64,000 nucleotides of DNA from assembly GCF_029227915.1 (NCBI RefSeq), contig NC_079880.1, positions 14,462,001-14,526,000 on the forward strand. Direction: 5' to 3'. Source of the stretch: Hydractinia symbiolongicarpus (lineage: Eukaryota; Cnidaria; Hydrozoa; Anthoathecata; Hydractiniidae). A program made the translations under genes and the position numbers. The notes below the pieces were generated by a model, which saw only the letters and a list, made by a program, of their open reading frames with translations, did no database searches and was not told the DNA's origin. How positions within the stretch are numbered: the first letter of the stretch is position 1; each line of letters begins with the position of its first letter. Positions 53,501-64,000 of this stretch are shown one piece after another.

Positions 53501-53894
53501 ACTCATAGACTCGAGTTCACATTTTGTAAGATGCGTCTTAGATCATTTAGTTGAAAAGGAAAGCTTGGATGTTAATACCCAAACGAAACAATTTTTAAGA
53601 ATTTCTGTCATAACATTTTGAAATAAAGCAATTGTCAAATACATCAGAAATAAACAACCTAATTTTCTCACCAAAGCTGAAATAAACTCATAAGAAACAC
53701 ATTTAGAGATAAAAATCAATTTTTTTTTTCAAATTGTAAGAAATAGGATAAAATATAAATTAACAAAATGACGTTGAATTTAATTCGTATGCTAATTCAT
53801 AAATTAACAGTATACCGTTTCTTCTTTTAGTTTACAACGAACGTTGGAAGTTACACAACAAAAACTAAAAGACGAGCGCGTTTTGGTTCCGTAG
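38583..53894 (+). CDS. Armadillo-Tudor-armadillo-Schlafen(AlbA_2) multidomain protein, about 892 residues
   Basis: About 24 exons: 38583-38747, 39301-39391, 39819-39974, 40267-40371, 40745-41005, 41488-41636, 43684-43809, 44257-44484, 44576-44645, 44739-44818, 45121-45241, 45334-45547, 46278-46347, 47173-47246, 47438-47612, 47904-47983, 48108-48152, 48507-48606, 49699-49773, 50331-50371, 50480-50563, 51014-51047, 51137-51207, 53831-53894. Residues 1-172 are armadillo-like helices. About 230-309 hold an SN-like strand set (LYDTSTDEDVNINKQLLKLGFAWP) usual in extended Tudor modules. 310-450 are a Tudor core (WVRGCVLEVD, VMLVDYG). 451-600 are clear armadillo repeats (LSNLATSHALRMQIHMGGG, VLAALSNLSLNFNIRPQIGH). 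A basic RKRRRKKK lies near 630. 700-850 resemble the AlbA_2 domain of SLFNL1 (LNSGRGGVIYIGVANN, DELLDAFKPRV, YQTG). A short coiled coil ends it. The exon 1 donor (38747, gtcagt) and exon 5 acceptor are least certain. Function unknown; germline/piRNA-type RNA handling is an inference from Tudor and Schlafen-like families. Confidence 0.8.
39493..39528. repeat. Near-perfect 36-bp hairpin
   Basis: atgggtatcagtggcaa is followed after two bases by its near-perfect inverted copy ttgccacctgatacccat. It lies in intron 2 of the Tudor/AlbA_2 gene. It may be a minimal foldback element or a chance palindrome. Confidence 0.6.
42035..42943. mobile_element. Inverted-repeat element M1, copy 2
   Basis: Ends CAGGGAATTCCA and TGGAATTCCCT. 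Subterminal GC-rich words (cacgcgtgctacacatcgcacgcg at left; gcgatgaatcgcacgc and gtgcgatcgcacgcg at right) can pair with each other. It shares its interior with 36014-37100 but lacks the nested LINE tail. It lies in intron 6 (41637-43683) of the Tudor/AlbA_2 gene. Confidence 0.75.
46795..47040 (+). mobile_element. tRNA-derived SINE, family 1, diverged copy
   Basis: Shares gatgtctagttaagcagatgctgtgctta, cgactttcgtagcac, ggagctttaaatgcact and gttgatagcagtacca with 1644-1896. The tRNA-like head is decayed (gcaggttccattttcgg). It lies in intron 13 of the Tudor/AlbA_2 gene. Confidence 0.75.
48780..49252. mobile_element. Putative short inverted-repeat element with GCGTTAATTCGCG-type ends
   Basis: Left gggtttgatttttatctggcgttaattcgcgttaa is imperfectly inverted at the right as cttaacgcgaaataacatcaaatagaaatcaac. 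It lies in intron 18 of the Tudor/AlbA_2 gene. Exact ends and target duplication are unclear. Confidence 0.5.
51208..53830. other. Last, 2.6-kb intron of the Tudor/AlbA_2 gene
   Basis: By far the longest intron in the 3' half of the gene. It holds the tRNA-like duplicated segment near 52.7 kb. No other exon or gene was recognised. Short frames such as 51346-51666 minus show no motif. Confidence 0.4.
52715..52905 (-). repeat. tRNA-like or SINE-related segment, partly duplicated
   Basis: On the minus strand cggatcgaatcccgctc (near 52758) matches a B box and T-arm. The upstream gtcgtctgcggcttccag has no good A box at standard spacing. The phrase gttcatcactaacatactgcc on plus recurs about 130 bp later, as does gtctgcggctccca. 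A degenerate tRNA-derived repeat is the simplest reading; it is not a functional tRNA. Confidence 0.4.
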
Positions 53895-54096
53895 TTTTTT
53901 AAATAGCGGATCGTGAAAGATTTACACGAAGCCATTATGACGACGCGTAGAATATAAATGACAAGAAATACCGCTTGCCCTGTCTTGGTTCCGAAACGCA
54001 CACTGATACTCCGGGCCATTTGAAACAAAAAAAACAACACGCGTTTTTCCCCATCAAGATATTATTGTAAAGACTACAGAAAGTTATTGTATATTA

Positions 54097-54102
54097 TTTA
54101 TT
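54097..54102 (-). promoter_or_regulatory. Polyadenylation signal AATAAA for MCCC2
   Basis: Minus-strand AATAAA 50 bp after the MCCC2 stop codon, in the 257-bp gap between the two convergent genes. Confidence 0.55.
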
Positions 54103-54151
54103 TTATATAAAAAAAGGTACAATATGTTCTCATGTGATCATTCGTTTTTTA

Positions 54152-62291
<8,140 letters not shown>

Positions 62292-63195
62292 CTGAAAAAA
62301 ACAACAAGAAGGCACATATAACACACAGAAAAAAGAACAAAGAATTCTTATATGCAGCAATATCACACATAAATTAGAGAAATAATTTGCAATATGAGTT
62401 ATTAAAACTCAAAGATGACATAATATTTTCTGTAATAATAAGCATAAGAAACTTGCGGGAATTTAGATCGTCAAGTACCTGACGAGTTTTTGATGAAATA
62501 ATAAATTTTTACAATTTTTCAATACCTTTTCACTTTCTGTTGAATAATTTAACAAAGAAATGCTGATATTAAAAAATATGTTTTTCAGAATTTAACAGAA
62601 GTCAGAAAGTAAATCTAGACAAATAATACCTTTTTCCACCTTCCTATTTAATGGTAGAAGCTTTTTAATGAGTGAATTTTAATACTTTATTTTTGTTACT
62701 CTTGTCATACACTCACAAAAAATTATATTTTTAAAACATGTGACTATGCATATGGAACTTACCTCGGCAACACTTATCAGTCTTCTAATTTTAAGGTTGT
62801 GCAATTGCACACATGGCTAAAACAATTTTAGGTACATATGCTGTTTTTCTTACTCCATGACTTTCCTACTCATGGGTTGAATAGTCGAAAAGTAGAAAAC
62901 AGAGAATCATGTTGATGATCACATGTCTTGATTATTCTTTTGGATGCCTACTATTTTTCCTATTTAATGCTATGATTTGACCAAAATAATAAAGCCAAAA
63001 TAGATTTTCTTACTGTCACAATCAACATTAGCAACTACTTCTTATTATGGATTCTTAAGATGTGCTTTGGCATTTGCGTGGTAGGAAAAAAGATAGGCGC
63101 TAGGAGAAGCAGAGTAAATATCAGTTCATTTTTGCACACGAAAGCATTCTTGTAACTTTTAATGAATTCAAATAAATCAGAGGCATCAACCTACA
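62292..63195. other. Region upstream of the first visible MCCC2 exon
   Basis: It should contain the missing MCCC2 5' exon or exons unless these lie beyond the window. No convincing transit-peptide exon was found. A weak copy of dispersed repeat R1 occupies about 63085-63195 (ataggcgctaggagaagcagag, ttgcacacgaaagc). Confidence 0.4.
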
Positions 63196-63818
63196 CTAGC
63201 GTATAATCCGCCAACTCCGCGAAAAAAACACATTTAATGTCCTTATATCCATATCGTCAACATATCGGTTATTTCAAACTTTTATTATCGTAGTGCTATC
63301 TGTCGCGAACTATTCGGGGAGTATAACAAGAAAAAAACCCATTTATTAGTGTACAAATAAGCCGGATCCGACATGTACTATCATCCGATAAAGCCATGAT
63401 GGATCCTTTAACTCCGTGAAATTTGAAAAACACGTTTTCTTGCTTTCTGATGACTAGCAAAAATAATTTTAAAATTAAAATATTTATTAGAAAACATTCT
63501 CGACTCATTGGGCCCTCAGAGAAGGTATAACATGACCATAATTATAATCAATTAAGTGAGATAACAAAATATATCAAAAATAGCCGCCGTCGCGTTTGAC
63601 TTGAAAATCACAAAAAGGTACAGCTGGCTGAACTTACCGCCAAATTTTCAACATGCGTGAGTTCCGACACCCCTAAAATAATTAAGTTGTAGTATCAACC
63701 CCCCCGAATCGAATTCATTCATTAAAAATGGTAGACAGAGCTGTGGTAAGTTGTTGTAGGCTTCAAAAGCAGTTTCACGGAGTTATCAGATTCGCGGAGT
63801 CGGTGGATCATACGCTAG
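63196..63818. mobile_element. Short inverted-repeat element with CTAGCGTATRATCC ends
   Basis: Left ctagcgtataatccgccaactccgcgaa and right ttcgcggagtcggtggatcatacgctag are inverted copies with few mismatches. Further ccgcgaa/cggagt words lie inside. No transposase frame; the flanking duplication is unclear. Confidence 0.7.
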
Positions 63819-64000
63819 ATAATAGTTTATAACCCCAGCGATTTTCCTGTTGGAAGAAATCCACAGTAAAAAACCTTTCTTCACTAAATCCTAGCATCTT
63901 TTTTCCTTCCACACAAATGCCAGAGCCAAGGTTGGGTGAAGGGTCTCCTTAAGAGACAAGAGAGGAGTTGAACGTCCTCCACCATACCTTAGTTTAAAGG
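63819..64000. other. Right edge, nothing recognised
   Basis: No exon or repeat was recognised in the last 180 bases. Confidence 0.4.

Noticed and set aside
63638-63654. Possible first MCCC2 exon (MLKIWR) joined through a 22-bp exon at 62763-62784
   Set aside because: The phases would fit, but the candidate start lies inside an inverted-repeat element (63196-63818), the resulting presequence is only 13 residues, and no MCCC2-specific residues are recovered.

Overview
This is an AT-rich animal (metazoan) genomic window. Genes are split by many short GT-AG introns, and large tracts hold decayed transposons. The mix of families (a BCCT transporter gene in an animal, Penelope-like, CR1/L2-type and hAT-type relics, tRNA-headed SINEs, many short terminal-inverted-repeat elements) points to a marine invertebrate. 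My guess is a cnidarian, but nothing here names the species.

Five protein-coding genes can be reconstructed by joining exons with matching splice phase. (1) 87-4122, minus: the N-terminal part of an AAK1/BIKE-type endocytic kinase, cut by the left edge. (2) 11730-17715, plus: a three-exon gene for a 104-residue single-pass membrane protein that I do not recognise. (3) 25070-30103, plus: a seven-exon, 781-residue BCCT (betaine/carnitine/choline-type) transporter. (4) 38583-53894, plus: a gene of about 24 exons whose roughly 892-residue product combines armadillo-like repeats, an extended Tudor module, more armadillo-like repeats and a C-terminal Schlafen-type AlbA_2 domain. This is the most unusual object in the window. 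(5) 54152-62291, minus: fifteen exons of mitochondrial methylcrotonoyl-CoA carboxylase beta subunit (MCCC2), lacking only the N-terminal exon or exons. Genes 4 and 5 converge, with stop codons 257 bp apart.

The rest is repeats. 1.6-10.6 kb holds two kinds of SINE, a Penelope-like relic, two terminal-inverted-repeat elements and a non-LTR reverse transcriptase. 12-15 kb, inside intron 1 of gene 2, holds a CR1-like relic. 18-25 kb is gene-free with small inverted-repeat elements. 30.4-38.5 kb holds a second copy of the 9-kb LINE, a SINE, a hAT-like transposase relic and an inverted-repeat element with a nested LINE tail. A second copy of that element sits in an intron of gene 4. MCCC2 introns hold a piggyBac-like element with a 15-G run and a 113-bp insertion with a hammerhead-ribozyme-like core flanked by 15-bp duplications.

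The genes do not form an operon or an obvious functional cluster. Endocytic kinase, osmolyte-type transporter, Tudor/Schlafen protein and leucine-catabolism enzyme look like ordinary neighbours in a compact-intron animal genome. Exon boundaries were read by eye from splice signals, reading phase and family similarity, and need transcript support.
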